Assembly: GCA_033239005.1 (NCBI GenBank)
Contig: BSQZ01000013.1
Location: forward strand, 9,689,782-9,753,781
Length of the DNA: 64,000 nt
Reading direction: 5' to 3'
From: Lamellibrachia satsuma
Taxonomy: Eukaryota; Annelida; Polychaeta; Sabellida; Siboglinidae
The position numbers were made by a program, and so were the translations under genes. This document shows, piece after piece, positions 44,281 to 57,283 of this stretch. The notes under the pieces are model-generated. The model was not told the DNA's origin, did no database searches, and worked only from the letters and a program-made list of their open reading frames with translations. The first letter of the stretch is position 1, and every line of letters begins with the position of its first letter.

Positions 44281-45571
44281 CTATGCTTGAAGACAATATT
44301 CCAAATGTGGTCTAACTATTGCTTTGTACAGAGGTACAATTAGATGTTTCTCCATATACGTGATAGTTCTCCTAATTAGCCCTAGAATTTGATTTCCTTT
44401 CGAAGCAGCAATCCCACATTGCTCTGAAACTTTCATGTCAGCATTAAATGTTACTCCTAAATACTTTTCTTGTGTGGTTCTACCTAGTACAGCATCCCAC
44501 ATTTTATATTTCTCGTCCATATTTCCATGTCCTATGTGTATACATTTACACTTCCCAAAATTTAATAACATTTGCCATTTTTCTGACCATTTAACTAATT
44601 TTTCTAGATCATCCTGTAAACTTTGTTTATCTGTATCATTAGTAATCTTTCTGAATACTTTTGTGTCATCTGCAAATTTGAGTACTTTGCTAGATATATC
44701 ATCCTCCAAATCATTTATATATATATTAAAAACAGTATAGGGCCTAATACTGATCTCTGTGGTAACCCACTCAAAACAGATTTCCAGTTTAAAATCTCAC
44801 CATCTACTATTACTCTCTGTCTTCTGTGTGTAAGCCACGTTTGTATCCAGTTGATTACATCATTGCCTATACCATGGGCTTTTAGTTTAGGTAACAATAT
44901 TTGATGTGGAACTTTATCGAAAGCTTTCTGAAAATCTAAGTAGACAACATCCACTGGTGACCCGTCATCTACCCACTTTGTAATTTCTTCTAAAAAACAT
45001 AAGAGATTGGTTAGACATGACCTTGCTTTTAGGAATCCATGTTGAGATGTATTTATTAATTTATGTTTTACGAGGAATTCCACCATGTGGTCTCTAATTA
45101 TTGTTTCGAGTAATTTACATACAACTGATGTTAAACTCACTGGTCTGTAATTTTCTGGCTTCTTCCTCGATCCCTTCTAAAATAGCGGCGTAATGTTTGC
45201 TTCTTTCCATTCTGAAGGAACTATTCCTTCTTCTAGTGACAAGTTAAATAAGTCAATGGAACTGGAAGTGAGCTGATATCTTCTGTGGTAAAAAGTGAGC
45301 TGAAATACTCATTCAGGACCTCTGCCATTTGGAACCCATCTGAAATTATGTTTTCACTGTTGTTTTCCAGTGGTCCGACCTTATCTCGAACTTTCTGTTT
45401 ACTCCTTACATAAGCATAGAAACTCTTGCTGTCATTTTTTATATTACCTGCCAATTTTTTTTCAAAGGTTCTTTTAGATTTTCTAATTTCAGTTGTAGCT
45501 AGGTTAAGTGCCTCTTTGTAGTTTGTGTAGTCTTCTACATTTCCAGTGTGTTTATAGACCCTCCACAGCAT
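44281..45571 (-). pseudogene. CR1-like reverse transcriptase
   Basis: Three minus frames: 45,571-45,233 (linker, FEKKLAGNIKNDSKSFYAYV), 45,140-44,715 (RT core with SQHGFLKARSCLTNLL, VVYLDFQKAFDKVPHQ, PQRSVLGPILFLIYI) and 44,709-44,281 (KFADDTKVFRK, then thumb). The FADD box is shifted relative to the rest by a break at the TA-rich spot near 44,712-44,730. GVPQGS has become GLPQRS. Confidence 0.93.
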
Positions 45572-45901
45572 CTGTTTGTGAGCAATTTTTCTAATAGCTT
45601 CTTTTGACAGGTGTTTTTTCCTGGATCTTTTCCCTTGTTTTCTTAATGGACTAAATTTCTCAATAATGCCCTCAATCTCATATTTTAAACAAGTCCAGCA
45701 TTATGTTGCTGTCTTGTTCTTCAGCAAGTTATTCCAATCTATATTTGCTAGATATTTTCTCATCACTTTATATTTGCCTTTGTTGAAGTTCCTCCTCCAT
45801 TGTTTTTTATATGTATTCCCTGTTTTTACTTTTATATTAAAATGGATTTGGTTATGGTCACTTGAACCCAAAGGTTCGTGTACTTTAACATTGTCAACTA
45901 A

Positions 45902-46408
45902 TTAATTTTGAGACGACAAAATTAAATCTAACACATTCCCACCTCTGGTTGTTTCCAAGACATGTTGAGTAAGGAAACAATCCTGTGTTAGAAGTAGAAA
46001 CTGATGGTCGTCACCTCCAGCACTCTCTAATGATTCCCATTGTATATGGCCATGGTTAAAATCACCCATTATAACACATTCTCCCTTGCTCACCTCCCTT
46101 ATCGCCTTTTGTAATTTTACATCTTCCTCTTGTCCTACGTTAGAACTACGATAAACTACTCCTATTGTTAATGTTGAGTTCCTGGTAACTATGTTACACC
46201 AAATTGCTTCCACACTATCTGCTTCACTTTTCAGTGTAATTTCATATGCTTGGATATATTCTTTAATATACAAAATTACTCCACCTCCCCTTCTTTCTCG
46301 TCTCTCCTTCCTAAACATTACATAGCCTGTCAGTGCTAACTCAGCATCTACTATATCTTCATTTGCCCATGATTCTGTGATGCCTATTACATCAATATCT
46401 GCTACCAT
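45902..46408 (-). pseudogene. CR1-like apurinic-type endonuclease domain
   Basis: A 168-codon frame with DVIGITESWANEDIVDAELA, RRERRGGGVILYIKE, IWCNIVTRNSTLTIGVVYRS and VIMGDFNHGHIQWE. These are conserved blocks of the APE-like LINE endonuclease that nicks target DNA. The first catalytic block sits in the adjacent frame (NAMSIVNKKVS). Confidence 0.9.
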
Positions 46409-46559
46409 AATGTCTAACTCACTTTTTTATTTACTATGCTCATGGCATTTAAGCATACACATTTAAGTTCATTGTCTGAAATTATTGGTGAACATTTCTT
46501 TGGATGTGTATTTGTAGTAGTACTCCTTTGAGTTTTCTCTGTCAGTTCCCCCTGCGCAT

Positions 46560-47075
46560 CTAGTTTAAATAATTTATGGTACCTGTGCCCTCGTCGACAA
46601 CTCTGACAAACACACATGCAAGAACTGCAGCGCCATTCCCTATCGGATGAAGTCCATTTCTCATGAAAAAGTCACCTCTTCCCACAAAGTTTAACCACAT
46701 GTCTACGAAGCCTACTCCCTCCTCCAAACATACCTTCTGTACCTGTGTGTTGATCGCCATCCTCCTACATTTCCTATATTCCTCACCCCTGCTTCCCATT
46801 ATTGGTAATATCCCCGACAATACGATCTGCCCAACTCGTGCCTCTTTAAGTGTCTTGATCAACCTCCTGTACTTACCAATGATGGCTGACGTTCCCTCCT
46901 TCTCTGCATTCTTCGTTCCCACATGCACGAGAACAGCACCTCCCATGCCACCACCCATGACCTGTCCTGCCTTCTCTGCTATATCTTCTACTTTTGCCCC
47001 TGGTAGGCATACTGTTGTCATCTCCTCAATTTACAATTTTATCCACTTTCCTAATGATGGAATCCCCCATAAATA
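46560..47075 (-). pseudogene. CR1-like ORF1 with SGNH esterase domain
   Basis: The frame just above the ORF reads VFMGDSIIRKV, giving the GDS nucleophile block, followed by a TGA. The main frame continues with VLVHVGTKNAEKEG (GxN block), IVLSGILPIMGSRG and NGLHPIGNGAAVLA (the Asp/His block, with D changed to N). ORF1 proteins with such an esterase are known from CR1-clade LINEs, where they are thought to act on lipids or membranes. Broken by the early stop. Confidence 0.75.
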
Positions 47076-47238
47076 CCCGGGCTTTCCTCGCTTATTAAAC
47101 AACAGCGTAATTTAACACGCACAGACCGATCGAGTGGGCGGAGCTTGGCATGTAGACAGTGCGTATGACAAGACATGGCAGCCGGTCAAAGGTTTTCTGT
47201 GTGCTGTCGTAGTTTTCACCGATGTTGTTAGTGTATAT

Positions 47239-47402
47239 TGTTGTATATTCACAGACACTACACATATAACATACACGTTGTGCTTAGGGGTGGCACATAA
47301 CTGATCTTTATTTGCAAACGCATGTATTACTACTCAGGTAGTTCGCCACTGAACATGTATCACTACACATGTAGTCCACGACATAGACTTGCATATTTAA
47401 CA
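47239..47402 (-). repeat. 3' LTR of the short Gypsy element
   Basis: 164 bp. Differs from the other LTR at a few positions (acacgttgtgc versus acacgtggttc; gttcgccactg versus gttcgacactg). Confidence 0.93.
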
Positions 47403-47986
47403 TTTCCCTCCCGGAATAATTATGAAGAAGTCTACTAACAACAATATAACTTCTTCTGTATGCCTACAGTGAAATAATCTACTTGATTATTATAATAACA
47501 TAGCATAACAATAACAATAACAATGTAACTCAACGCTACACTAGTATTCAATCATGTCCTGCTAACTAAACTAATGTAACTAGAGTCCACTAGCTCACTT
47601 ATATATGTTACACTACAGAGAAGCTCACTAATCTCTGTTACACTACAGATCTAGCCTATATGGTGCCTTACACGAGAAGACCGTCGCAGATGTGTTTCCT
47701 CCTCCATCTGGGTAGGAGTTACCAATTCTGCAGTAGGCCTAGACTTATCCTGAACCGATTGCTCTCAACCCACTGGCACTGTCGTTTATCTGATTCAGTG
47801 ATGGTATAGTGTCAACCAAATAGTCATGACCATCAGTCGCTGCAGTCAATTCTAACTGTGTCAGAGGCATGTTACTTGTTTACCCTTGAACTCAGTTGGT
47901 CAATGTGGCGTTTCCATAATCCATTAGAAACATTTACTTGATACGTCAACGGACCACACTTCTTGTTTATAGTTCCTGGGACCCAC

Positions 47987-48451
47987 TTATTTTTTCAATG
48001 GTAATCTCGAACCCATGCCATGTCTCCTTCCCTGAATGATCTCAGATTTTGAGAACCACACTCCATCTCTTTCTCTAACCTTTGTTTTCCCATCGGTTCT
48101 CCGGTTGTACACTGTCAAGTCGAGTGCGTAGCTGTCTACCCATGAACGCACTGCTGGCAATTCCCCTGTGAAAGCATGCGGGGCATTTCTATACGCCAGG
48201 AGGAACTTATCCAGTCTAACCTGGAGTGACTCCCTTGACGATGCCATAGCTTTCAAAGCCTGCTTTACAGTTTGCACAACTCGCTCTGCTTGCCCATTAG
48301 AACTTGGATGATATGGCGATATAGGTTTGTGCAACATTCCCAACCAGTCCAAGAAGTCCTTGCACTCCTGAGACTTAAACTGTGGACCATTGACCGAGAC
48401 CAAAGTGTGAGGAATTCCCCCTCTACTGAATATCGTCCTCAGTGCATTCAC
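47987..48451 (-). pseudogene. pol: Gypsy integrase (C-terminal half)
   Basis: Contains GIPHTLVSVNGPQFKSQE, where the catalytic Asp of the usual SDNG motif has changed (VNG), and YHPSSNGQAERVVQTVKQAL with the catalytic Glu. The zinc-binding part and first Asp block are deleted, since RNase H joins almost directly to this segment. Confidence 0.9.
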
Positions 48452-48458
48452 TGTAGCG

Positions 48459-49112
48459 TCACTGGTCGAACTGTTTTGAATAACAACTTCTGCTCTGCTC
48501 TGCTCTCGTCAACGAGCGAGATGCAAACTGAATCGGTCGCTCCTCTCCATCAGGCATAATGTCAGAAAGCACCGCTCCTAAACCAACTGGCGATGCATCA
48601 CTTGCAACTGTCACGGGGAGACTGCTGTCAAAATGCACCAGAAACCCGGACTTGCCTAGAGCACGTTTCACTGCTAGAAACGCCTCATCCATCATGTCTG
48701 TCCACTCAAACTTCCTATCCTTCTCAAGCAAGGGAGTGAGAGGATGGAGTGTGGAAGCAAAGTCTGGCACAAACGTTCGATAATAGTTTGCCATGCCGAT
48801 GAACGACCTCAATGAACTCACATCTGTGGGTCTAGGTGCATCTGGTATTACGGCTATATTGTCCGCCGATTTGTGAATACCTTGGGCATAAATCACATGA
48901 TCCAGATATTCGAGAGAATCTCTGGAGAATTCGCATTTATCTCGATTCAGCTTTAAACCGAATTCTGTCAGTCTTTCAAACACCCTACCCAAATTGCTCA
49001 AATGCTCTGACTCTGTTCTCCCCGACACAAGGATATCATCGAGATATACATTGGCACCTGGTAAACCATGTAACACTTTCTCTATAGCATTCTGCCAGAT
49101 AGCAGGTGCCAA
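48459..49112 (-). pseudogene. pol: Gypsy reverse transcriptase (C-terminal half) and RNase H start
   Basis: The frame begins inside RT at MAPAIWQNAIEKVLHGLPG. It includes the catalytic VYLDDILVSG, LRSFIGMANYYRTFV and VASDASPVGLGAVL of RNase H, and ends in RSLTRAEQSRSCYSKQF. The N-terminal half of RT is absent between here and the protease. Confidence 0.92.
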
Positions 49113-49151
49113 AAACTAGCCTGTTCTGTCGGAATAGACCATTATGCGTTG

Positions 49152-50319
49152 CTATGGTGGGGTATTCCCTAGATTCCTCGGAAACCTCCATTTGTCTACA
49201 TTATGCGAGTTATACTGCACATTCAGCTTAAACATACCTTTACATGGCACTGATTCACATGTGAAACTGCGTAACACCTTGTTACTAGGCTGAAGTTGAC
49301 AGTTTGCAAACTTTGACTGATACACATCAACAGGGATCATCGAAATAACAGACCCCGTGTCAAGCTCCATTGGCAATACAACGCTATTTACAGTAGGATG
49401 CACAATGAGAGCAGATTTGTCTACATTCAACACACCATTGGTTTGACAATGCACATCTAGTACATCGTACTCAGCTCGATTTGAAAAGTCATCAACTGTC
49501 ACCGTATACACCGGTCGCTGTCGTTCACGCTCAGCCGGCTCAGTGTTTTTGTGTCTCTCACGTTTGCCTTGCATTCGACACATTTTGGCAAAGTGGTTCT
49601 CTCGTCCACTAATGTGGCATTTCTTGCCAAAGGCTGGACATTGTTTCAGATCAAAGGCGTGTTCTCGGCCACAGAACTTGCACTTGGCTTGGCCCGGGAC
49701 GAGTCGTCGAACTTCCGTGCTGCCCTGTCGCGGCGAAACCCTTTTGTCGGCCTTGACCTTCATCACCTTTACAGTCGCCGAATCGTGCGTCTGCTGCTGT
49801 CCTCGGAACAGGTTCATGTTCTGACGAGCTGCCTCGTGGGCTGTGGCAATTTGCCTCGCTGTCTGCAATGTCAGCGTTTCCTCGCGAAATAGTTTTTCTC
49901 GCAGACTGGCATCGTGACATCCATACACCAGTTGATCTCGCAAATTGTTCTCCTTTTCGTTGCCGAAATTGCACGTCTTCGCCAAATTGCACAATCGCGC
50001 TATGTACGACGCACTCGTTTCGTCGTACAACTGCTTGCACGATCGGAATTTGTACCGATCAATCCATTCGTTCGTTCTCGGGGCGCTCGAGAATTACTTT
50101 CACCGTCGGTACGTGTTCGCCTTGAGGCTTGAATATCGTCAGTAACTCTGCACCACCAAGCGTAATCACCAACGCAATCCTCTCAGCTTCACTCTTGGCT
50201 GTAGCTCCTGTAGCCAGCAAATACATATTAAATTGCTGCTTGAAAGTTTGCCAACTTTCCTTCGTGTTCGACCCAGCCAGACAGAGTTTAGGCGCCATTA
50301 GCCCAGTGAATTCTGCCAT
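49152..50319 (-). pseudogene. gag: Gypsy Gag-protease region
   Basis: The first frame starts MAEFTGLMAPKLCL at 50,319 and covers the gag N-terminus. After a shift the frame 50,030-49,152 continues through YDETSASYIARLCNLAKTC and two zinc knuckles: CKFCGREHAFDLKQC (spacing altered) and CHISGRENHFAKMC, where the second Cys is Ser. Then comes a protease with MELDTGSVISMIPVDVY. The gag-to-protease order is that of K02A2.6-like Gypsy elements. Confidence 0.85.
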
Positions 50320-50465
50320 GCTTACGCGTCTTCTTCGGCTTCGGCTTCGGCTTCGGCTCAACGTCAAGTTTCAGTAACTGTTTCACTCACAGTACATCTG
50401 GGGAACATCTAGTTTCCACACATCGATGAGTTAGTACCATCCCATCCGTCTCGTCGCCAATTATC

Positions 50466-50629
50466 TGTTGTATATTCACAGACACTACACATATAACATA
50501 CACGTGGTTCTTAGGGGTGGCACATAACTGATCTTTATTTGCAAACGCATGTATTACTACTCAGGTAGTTCGACACTGAACATGTATCACTACACATGTA
50601 GTCCACGACATAGACATGCATATTTAACA
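50466..50629 (-). repeat. 5' LTR of the short Gypsy element
   Basis: 164 bp, immediately upstream (minus strand) of the leader and gag. Confidence 0.93.
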
Positions 50630-50639
50630 TATATCACAA

Positions 50640-51000
50640 GACAAATTCAGTCGTATGGTAGTGTGTTGCGTTATAGAACATCCCCGCTAAATAAACATGC
50701 AACATACATAGCAGTTTGTGTTTTATTCAAACAAATACGCCATGTCGCCTGACGGTGAAGATTATGGAAATTTTTGCAAAACCTTCATTATAATTATTTG
50801 AATTTGTATATTTCCATAAATTAAATGCATTAATACAACCTTAGGGCAATGTGCTGTTATTGATTTACAAATTTCAAACGTGTTCTAGTGCGGTGCATGC
50901 TAACGCAGGACCAGATATATTAGGGCGACACCAAATATCAGGGCTAAGGCGACATTCGACGCCTAACCCTTGTCAGGAAGTCGCCTAACCCATGGATTTG
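50640..51000. other. AT-rich sequence, no gene seen
   Basis: Nothing recognisable between the Gypsy target duplication and the (AT)n tract. Confidence 0.35.
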
Positions 51001-52330
<1,330 letters not shown>

Positions 52331-52399
52331 CATAGGACGTTTGAACGATGTGAAATTGTGAATCTTGTGGAGTAATTGGAGGCTGCCAGATTGTAATAA

Positions 52400-52742
52400 C
52401 AGCAATTCTGGTGACAGTTTAATCTAATGCTGTCATTGAAACATGCTATTGTAATTACAGTTACAGTTTCACTGGTGATAGCTGAATCCAGTGCAGTAAG
52501 CGTGTGTTTCTAGGTTGTACTTACTGTAACAAATGTGATAGTTGAATTATTTGCTGCTGTAGTGTTATCAGTAACTGCCAGCAAGGCATTGCTGCACTTG
52601 GAACACTGCTGTAAAGCACCACGACTTCCTGTTGTTGGTTACGTTGACCATATATAGAGGTCGAATAAATACGGGTCTAAACGCCATGTTGGTATTTCTG
52701 GTTCTTCTATAAAATGTTATCTTACGACACACGCACGAATCA
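52400..52742 (+). repeat. Probable 5' LTR end of the nested Gypsy element
   Basis: The segment before gag has LTR-like features: tatatagagg (52,651), AATAAA (52,664-52,669) and an end at ...cgaatca (52,742). A primer-binding-type sequence, ttacatggtggcagcggtg, follows. The left LTR boundary and the partner LTR were not found, so limits are approximate. Confidence 0.5.
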
Positions 52743-52788
52743 TTACATGGTGGCAGCGGTGTAAAACGAACACATAACCTTCAGAGTC

Positions 52789-53550
52789 ATGGCAGACGCC
52801 GACCAGCCGGTACAGCACGCACAACCGCACTTCAACCCAATCCAGGTACCTCTACCAGACAGGTTCAATTTCACCTCGCCTGACACATGGCCAGCGTGGA
52901 TCAGACGTTTCGATCGGTTCAGAATCGCGTCAGGTCTATCAAACCGCCAAGCGACGGACCAAATTAGCACTTTTGTGTGCACAATGGGGGATCAAGCTGA
53001 GGACATTTTGAACATATTACATGTCCCAGACGACGCGAATTACGACCAGCTGAAGGAGTCACTGAACACGTATTTCGGGGTTTGTCGAAACCTGATCATT
53101 GAACGAGCAAAGTTCAACAGGCGCGTGCAACAGCCGGCTGAATCTGTGGATGTGTTCATTCAGGATTTATATCGACTGGCTGAACATTGCGATTACGGTG
53201 CCCTGAGAGAGCAGCTGATCCGGGACCGCATCGTAGTTGGGGTTATTGATGACGCACTCTCCGACCGACTGCAGGCGCAGGCCGACTTGACCCTCGATCA
53301 ATCAGTACAGGTCAGTCGGCAAGCCGAGGCCTGAAAGCAGCAGCGAAATGTCGTACGCGGGGACACGAAACTAAACCCGGCGGCTATCGAATTCGTGAAG
53401 AGGGGTCAACAGTCAACGACGAGGGCTAATGCAGCCACGGCCAGAAACCACGGTGGGAAGTGTAAGTGGTGTGGCCAACAGCAGCATGACAGGAAGGTCT
53501 GTCCTGCGAGACAAGCCACATGTCACAACTGTCAGAAAGTTGACCATTTC
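52789..53550 (+). pseudogene. gag: Gypsy Gag, cut by a transposon insertion
   Basis: Starts MADADQPVQHAQPHFNPIQV, then capsid-type blocks (SPDTWPAWIRRFDRFRIASG, FVCTMGDQAEDILNIL, CRNLIIERAKFNRRVQ, VDVFIQDLYRLAEHC). A TGA at 53,332-53,334 interrupts the frame. Downstream in the same frame is a complete zinc knuckle, CKWCGQQQHDRKVC, followed by half of a second, CHNCQKVDHF. There it meets the Harbinger element at about 53,552. This gag belongs to the same kind of Gypsy as the protease/RT at 61 kb. Confidence 0.88.
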
Positions 53551-53702
53551 AGGGGCCGTATGCATGAAGGATAGCTCCCTTATCCGCGGTTATCTCCTAT
53601 CCGGCTATTAAATTTACTAAGTCGGTACGCATGTCGCGCGGATAGGACTACCCGCAGGGCTTAAACGCGGATAAAGTTATTCACTCGTTTTCCCCTGTTT
53701 AA

Positions 53703-54954
53703 ATGGCCTATCCACCGGATAACTCAGAAATCAAAATGGCTGCCATAATTCTACATCGATATCGACGCAGGCGAATGTTGAGAATGAATAGAATATTTAA
53801 AGATAGAACCCACCCGTTTGAAGCATTCGATGATAAGAAACTGTTTAGAAAGTTTAGATTCAGACGGCATGACATAATAGCAATCACAGACGACATTGAT
53901 AGAGCCATCATCATCACAAATAGGTCGGGTTCGTTGTCACCTCTATTGCGAGTGCTTGTCACGCTCCGATATTACGCCAGCGGCATTTTTCAGGATGTAT
54001 GTGGTGAGCTGATAGGAATTGATCAGTCGACAGTCAGCCGCACTGTGACTCGAGTTACATACGCATTCCTCCGTCAAGTTCCTAACCACGTTAGACTGCC
54101 CAATCAGCGCCAAGCAGACAGGACGAAGGCCAAGTTTCACGACACCAATGGGTTCCCCAATGTAGTTGGGTGCATTGACGGAACGCAGATCCGTATCCAA
54201 GCTCCGTCAGAGAATGAGCATGAATTTATCAACAGGAAGGGTTATCATTCCATCAATGCTCAGGTGAGAGGAGTTTGTGTGTAAGTCTATTTGTGGTATA
54301 TGCAGGTTTGCGTGTGTTCGAACCATTACCACGTTTTGCTGTAAATGTTGAACAGTAAAACAATAAAAGGTATGCCTACATATATACTTGTTTGTCTGTG
54401 TATGTGCGGCTGGGTGTTTGCCATTTTTCTTTTACTTTTTATTAATTTGAGATTTTATTCTGTTCATAGGTCATGTGCGATGCAGACATTCTTTTCATCA
54501 ACTGCATAGCCAAATGGCCTGGAAGCATTCACGATGCTCGCGTCCTTCGCGAGTCATCCCTCTTTGATGCATTTGAGAGCGAGCTATAAAAGCCTTTGAC
54601 AGGAATCATTCTCGGTGACAGCGGGTACATGATGCGTGACTGGCTGTTCACTCCTCTTCCGAACCCCACTACACGTCAACAGAGGACATACAACTTTCGG
54701 CACAGTTCTGCCCGTACAGCTGTTGAAGAGAAGGTGGCACAGTCTTCGCAGACTTCGTTTGGCTCCTGCCAAGGCTTGTCAAGTCATTAAGTCTGTGTCA
54801 TGCTTCCCTGACTGTGAACCATCTTCAGAAGATGCCGATTCTGATGGAGAGGCAGAGCAACTTCGTTCTGCCAACAACCCGATGTCAGAACGGGCCCACG
54901 TTGCTGTTGGTAGAGCTGCCCGTAAGCGAGTCATCAGCAATTTCTTTTGAGGAT
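53703..54954 (+). pseudogene. HARBI1-like Harbinger transposase, two exons, broken
   Basis: Exon 1 (53,703-54,263) encodes a basic N-terminus, an HTH-like region with SGIFQDVCGELIGIDQSTVS and the first catalytic Asp in FPNVVGCIDGTQIRIQAP. A GT-AG intron (gtgaga…tcatag, 54,264-54,469) keeps frame. Exon 2 reads CDADILFINCIAKWPGSIHD, then a TAA at 54,587, then ILGDSGYMMRDWLFTPL with the second Asp and YNFRHSSARTAVEE with the Glu. A deletion after it shifts the frame, and the C-terminal LRRLRLAPAKACQVIK lies in another frame, ending VGRAARKRVISNFF. So: one stop and one frameshift. Confidence 0.92.
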
Positions 54955-55312
54955 TGTTGTCTGATATCAGCCATCATTTTCACATTTTTTTTACCACAAC
55001 ATCAGTATCACTGCTACAGGAGAGAAGTCTATGTTAATCATGTTCAATCAGCACAGCTGTTCAATTGTTAACACGTCAAGCAGAAGTACAACAAATAATT
55101 GTTTTTAGTTCTTGTAAATGTCCACTGTGTGAGTCAAGTGTGGTGAAAATGTAATGGATTTTAAATTATTTTCAATTGTGTTGTACACTTTTTTAATTGG
55201 AACAAAACATCATATATATGTAGTTAGCGAAACAGAACAAGAACTCGTTTTGGAAAATAGAATTGATACAATGGAATTGAGTCCATGTCTAACTTAAACC
55301 AGTTCACATGTT

Positions 55313-56965
55313 TCACGTGTCCAAGTCTTGTTCAAGTTTTTCAATTTCGAGCAAGACCTTCCTGTTTTTATTTCCCAACAAAATTGTCATTGCTTTATTC
55401 TTTGAAATTTCACTAAGCAGATATTCATCGAATAGTTCAGTCTCGGTGTCATCTCGTCTACTTTTCACTGTCGCCTTTCCACTTGATTTTCGTTTTCCTT
55501 TCGTTGGAACTTTGACAGCTGCTGCTCCACCTGTTGTTCCACTTACGGTCCCACCTGCCGCTTCTTGTCCTGCTTCAGATGTTGCATTCGCTTCTTCTAT
55601 GATGGTGAATACATCTCCATGTTCGTATGTTGCATCCACAACTGACAGTACTGGAAAGCTGTCAGGTGTGGGAGCGGGACAAGTAGGACGGACAGGTGTG
55701 GAGCGTCCAGTGTAATAGCGATGCGAACAGCCCTGAATGGGGTCCCACAGTGTTGACGCAGAAGCTGAAACATAGATCATTATTATCAGTATTGAATTTT
55801 CAAATTTTACGAGGATCTTTTCTGAAGAATTTTTTTTATTGAAACTGCAGACTGTCTTTGTTAAAAAGGTGACCCCTATTTTATATGTTTGTACAGCTGT
55901 ATTACTAAAATTGTACTTTATTTTGAATCAAACAAGAACTTACAAGTATTCTGGTTGTTCGCGGTCTGCTCTGTGACTGTCTATAAATCGATGTAGGTGT
56001 CTGTTCCTTGCACTGAAAAGCAAGCAAACCAAACATGTTTAGCCCATAGTGATTCGCTTTTTTATTGCACATAAATGTAATAATGATAATATCAACGGAG
56101 TGTCTATTTGACCAGAGAATCCAATACTAAATGCGACGTCCATTGGAGTATCTACAAATTACGTACGCACAAAATAGAAGAAAATGCCCCCCATGTATGC
56201 ATAATTTTCGAACCCCCAACACTAAACATGCAGACTCGTATTTATTTTCATTTGTAAAATGTTTTACTCCATTTATTAGGGCAAAGAGTCACGGCCTAAT
56301 CTCAATAATAATTGTTTATATAGGCTAAAACTTTATAATTAAGTTCATATACCGCATATTTTTATACGTGTGACATAGATAAAGAGTGATTGACGTAGTC
56401 TAAACTAGTCGACGTAAGCTTACCGTCAATTCCAATATACAAGTTGGAATTTTCTCCAGTGATGTTCAAGATGAGATCCTCGTATGGTAGGAGTTTTTCT
56501 TCAGGTCCTCCTCCTGTTTTCCCCTGCTGCCTTTGCCTATTCAAGACCGCCCCTTTCAGAGCCCTCCACTTATTCAACACCGCCCCTTTCAGAGCCCTCC
56601 ACTTATTCAAGACCGCCCCTTTCAGAGCCCTCCACTTATTCAACACCGCCCTTTCAGAGCCCTCCACTTATTCAACACCGCCCCTTTCAGAGCCCTCCAC
56701 TTATTCAACACCGCCCCTTTCAGAGCCCTCCACTTATCTTTCACTTCTTGTGGAGAACGCACGGCCACACCACACGCACGGCCACACCACACGCACTCAT
56801 TTTATCTGTGATTTTTCTCCAAGCGTCAGCTTTCACTTTGTTGGTAAAAGCTTGAGTGTTGGCCTTAAACAGTATTTGATGCTCAATACTGATATCCGCC
56901 AACAACACTCTTACTTCAGCGTCAGTGAAGTTCGCCTTTCTGGGTCTTTTTAGCTGTTTTTCCAT
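55313..56965 (-). pseudogene. Harbinger Myb/SANT-like DNA-binding protein, three exons, broken
   Basis: Exon 1 (56,965-56,424) starts MEKQLKRPRKANFTDAEVRV and contains the SANT/Myb-like domain found in Harbinger second proteins; this partner normally brings the transposase to DNA and to the nucleus. A 17-bp tandem duplication (cacggccacaccacacg, about 56,763-56,797) shifts the frame before SPQEVKDKWRALK. Four to five 33-bp copies of the AVLNKWRALKG unit follow in frame. Exon 2 (56,012-55,944) has an in-frame TAG in the expected phase. Exon 3 (55,764-55,313) is Gly/Ala/Thr-rich, has a basic KGKRKSSGK patch and ends in a leucine-rich, coiled-coil-like tail. Introns are GT-AG. Confidence 0.8.
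56530..56735 (-). repeat. 33-bp in-frame minisatellite inside the Myb-like gene
   Basis: The unit gccctccacttattcaacac plus cgcccctttcaga recurs about six times. One copy lacks a C (cgccctttcag), which shifts the reading. Each unit encodes 11 residues (LKGAVLNKWRA) of what is normally a single helix. Confidence 0.92.
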
Positions 56966-57000
56966 TTGCGTAGGCTTAGTGAATAAGCGACTGCCACAAG

Positions 57001-57283
57001 TGTTTTGATGCAGTCACCTTGCAGCATCCGCCCTTGGGGTTGGCGGGAACTGAACGAGGTTAAATTGTTTACATTCTTTCCCATGTTTCTGCTATTATGT
57101 TAATAAACGCTTTCGTGGATTTGTCGTTCGGCAATGTGTTTTAAATGACAGTGGATTGCAGATTTCATTACTGACAGCGACTTGGGGCGAACGTTAACGT
57201 GATTAACACTCGCGCTAGATTGTTTACATTTACTGTCTCCCGGGAGACCCGATATTAGTGACGTATGATTGACCGTCCTAGTC
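57001..57283. other. Sequence between Harbinger Myb gene and LINE
   Basis: No recognisable gene. Probably the 5' flank of the Myb-like gene inside the transposon, or older host DNA. Confidence 0.3.

Larger units (their letters stand above)
43766..47115 (-). mobile_element. CR1-like non-LTR retrotransposon (LINE), nearly full length, inactivated
   Basis: Minus strand in order: a GDSI-containing start near 47,065, the esterase-like ORF1 (47,021-46,560), an endonuclease (46,408-45,902), reverse transcriptase (45,571-44,281), and the C-terminal part ending NRIDRYLIRAGYT (43,867). The 3' UTR follows and then the tail, two copies of aacaagattt as read on the plus strand (43,766-43,785). The frames are separated by several shifts and stops, so the copy is dead, but almost the whole element is present. 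Confidence 0.92.
47239..50629 (-). mobile_element. Short Ty3/Gypsy element with 164-bp LTRs and 5-bp target duplication
   Basis: LTRs at 47,239-47,402 and 50,466-50,629 have the same length and nearly identical sequence. Both begin tgttgtatattcacagacac as read on the plus strand. The flanking tatat at 47,234-47,238 is repeated at 50,630-50,634. On the minus strand a purine tract (ccgggagggaaa) precedes the left LTR, and a primer-binding candidate, ATTGGCGACGAGAC, follows the right one. At 3.39 kb it is much shorter than usual because parts of pol are missing. Confidence 0.95.
53552..57000. mobile_element. PIF/Harbinger DNA transposon (transposase and Myb-like gene, convergent)
   Basis: The left end begins GGGGCCGTATGCATGAAGG exactly where the Gypsy gag is interrupted. 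Subterminal repeats of the ttatccgcgg/gcggataa type follow to 53,680. The plus-strand transposase and minus-strand Myb/SANT gene face each other, the standard two-gene layout of Harbinger elements. I could not find the matching right terminal repeat before the LINE at 57,284, so that end is lost or lies beyond the LINE insertion. Confidence 0.8.

Noticed and set aside
43766..50629. One composite element spanning the LINE and the Gypsy copy
   Set aside because: Each has its own complete ends (LINE 3' tail; LTRs plus TATAT duplication), so they are neighbours and not a single unit.
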